Shown: piece by piece, positions 62,971-64,000 of the stretch
Layout of the letters: the number at the start of each line of letters is the position of its first letter
Position numbering within the stretch: position 1 is the first letter of the stretch
Origin: Sapria himalayana
Taxonomy: Eukaryota > Streptophyta > Magnoliopsida > Malpighiales > Rafflesiaceae
Direction of reading: 5' to 3'
DNA: 64,000 nucleotides
NCBI GenBank assembly: GCA_029783825.1
Contig: JAREIK010003421.1
Coordinates: 1,004,358 to 1,068,357, forward strand
The notes under the pieces: model-generated
The model's input: the letters and a program-made list of their open reading frames with translations, nothing else
Database searches by the model: none
What the model was told of the DNA's origin: nothing
Made by a program: the position numbers and the translations under genes

Positions 62971-63125
62971 AAACATAATCATGATTAAAAAAATAAGTAT
63001 TTTTAGTTCATATATTTAAATATATGTTCAACTCATTTATAAAAAGATTTTTTGGGTCAAGTTTTCAGAATAATATAATAAATTATTTTAAATTTAATAA
63101 TAAATCAATAATTGAAAAATCTAAA

Positions 63126-63620
63126 GATCATGGTTAGCTACTCAAAATAATATTTTGTTTATAATTCAATGTATTATTATTTATTATATTGATTCTACTA
63201 TATGTGAATATCTTAAGAATATTTTTAGAAAGTATTAAAGTTAAAATAAAATATTTAATATTTATTATTTTTGTTAATATTATAAATAATAGTGTGAAAA
63301 TAAATTTTTTTGTTACAACTATTAGAGAAAATTTTCTATTTGTAAATTTTCATAATAGATGTATTTGATATTTTATTAAACTAATTGTATATGGGATGAT
63401 AATTTCAGTTAAAGAATTATTGGAGCTCACTCCAATAAAAAAAAAGTAGGAGGGTAGATTTCTTGCAACCAAGAGTTTGCAAAGCGGGAATTAGGGAAGG
63501 GAAGTAGAGAAGGTTATTTGGTGAAGCTGATGGAGAAAGAGAGGCTGAAACTAGAAGTCAAGGTAAAAGAGACAGAGGTAATAGAGGCAACCAAGAAAAT
63601 TGCAAGAGAGGATGTTGCAT
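63126..63620 (+). repeat. LTR-like repeat R2
   Basis: Homologous to 62384-62925, with the same landmarks (ggttagctactcaaaat, ttacaactattag, gagctcactcca, aagagtttgcaaag). Its codon-like part reads GYLVKLMEKERLKLEVKVKE and KKIARED. It is followed after about 120 bp by another RNase H fragment of the same copia lineage. Confidence 0.7.
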
Positions 63621-63739
63621 ATTTTCTTTCATCGAAATTGTTTAAGACAAAGGAATGAGGGACTGATATAATGCATCATTAGAACCTTTACTATTGGAGT
63701 CTTGGTTATGAGTTCCGTGTGTATCTCTCTTTGTGTATA

Positions 63740-63990
63740 TGAGATAATATTAGATAATTTGACATATTGATACTTATTATGTTTCACGAGTAGATAAAAT
63801 GTATTATGATTGATTGTTATTTTATACAAGAGAAAATATATGATAATTTTATAATTATAAATTATGTGTATACTAGTAATTATATTGTAGATATCTTTAT
63901 GAATATTTTTATAGGATCACAAATATCTTTTCTTTCTACTAAGTTAAGTATTTGTGATATGTATTCATCAATGAGTGAGGTTTTGAGATT
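63740..63990 (+). pseudogene. Second copia F-type RNase H C-terminus
   Basis: The frame reads MFHE, a stop, then IKCIMIDCYFIQEKIYDNF, then TSNYIVDIFMNIFIGSQ and STKLSICDMYS. It is the same segment as 62155-62290 (FHERTKHI.ID.HFI.EK, ADIFTK.L.G.QF). It has one stop over about 75 codons. It belongs to a further element, mostly outside the window or internally deleted. Confidence 0.72.
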
Positions 63991-64000
63991 TATTATATTA

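Overview
This is repeat-dominated DNA from a flowering-plant nuclear genome. It is very AT-rich and has no operons or ribosome-binding sites. It contains plant-type Ty1/copia, Ty3/gypsy (Athila/Tat-like), LINE, CACTA, hAT and Tourist-like elements, plus one spliced plant gene start. Nearly every long reading frame is a relic of a mobile element. I cannot fix the species.

Layout. (1) 1-11881: a decayed plus-strand copia element (A), cut off at the left edge. It is split by a full-length minus-strand LINE (2697-10724), which itself carries a 580-bp solo LTR and a 457-bp hAT MITE. (2) 13329-33881: a complete 20.5-kb CACTA (En/Spm) transposon with matching CACTACAAGAAAA termini and a TCT target duplication. 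It holds a tnp2-type transposase pseudogene, a second TNPA/Ptta-type pseudogene, subterminal repeats, several AT-rich satellite arrays, a 2-kb mini-LINE, a full-length ADP-ribosylation factor retrocopy and a Tourist-like MITE. (3) 34331-53870: a minus-strand copia element (B) nested with three others. These are an Athila-like gypsy element (35262-43685), a second copia element on the plus strand (C, 45153-51420), and two more copies of the same solo LTR. (4) 54144-57532: a 3.4-kb hAT transposon with an 8-bp target duplication and a lightly damaged transposase. (5) 57735-58002: two exons that look like the start of a real host gene, the only non-transposon gene candidate. (6) 60297-64000: another hAT MITE and fragments of a third copia lineage (F).

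Most nesting steps are supported by target-site duplications (TSDs), so relative ages can be ordered: copia A, then LINE, then solo LTR and MITE; copia B, then copia C, then solo LTR; copia-B-type LTR, then Athila-like element, then solo LTR; CACTA arrays, then mini-LINE and ARF retrocopy. The hAT transposase is the best preserved and so probably the youngest autonomous element.

Points most worth attention: the mini-LINE joining a DUF4283 domain directly to an RNase H domain; the indel-free ARF retrocopy; satellite arrays inside a CACTA element; the GTCATGAC word enriched in both copia and gypsy elements; the arrays of primer-binding-site-like motifs; a perfect palindrome at a transposase break; and the host gene whose upstream region was split by the hAT insertion. 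Coordinates of relics are approximate unless bounded by TSDs. Everything was read by eye, with no database search.
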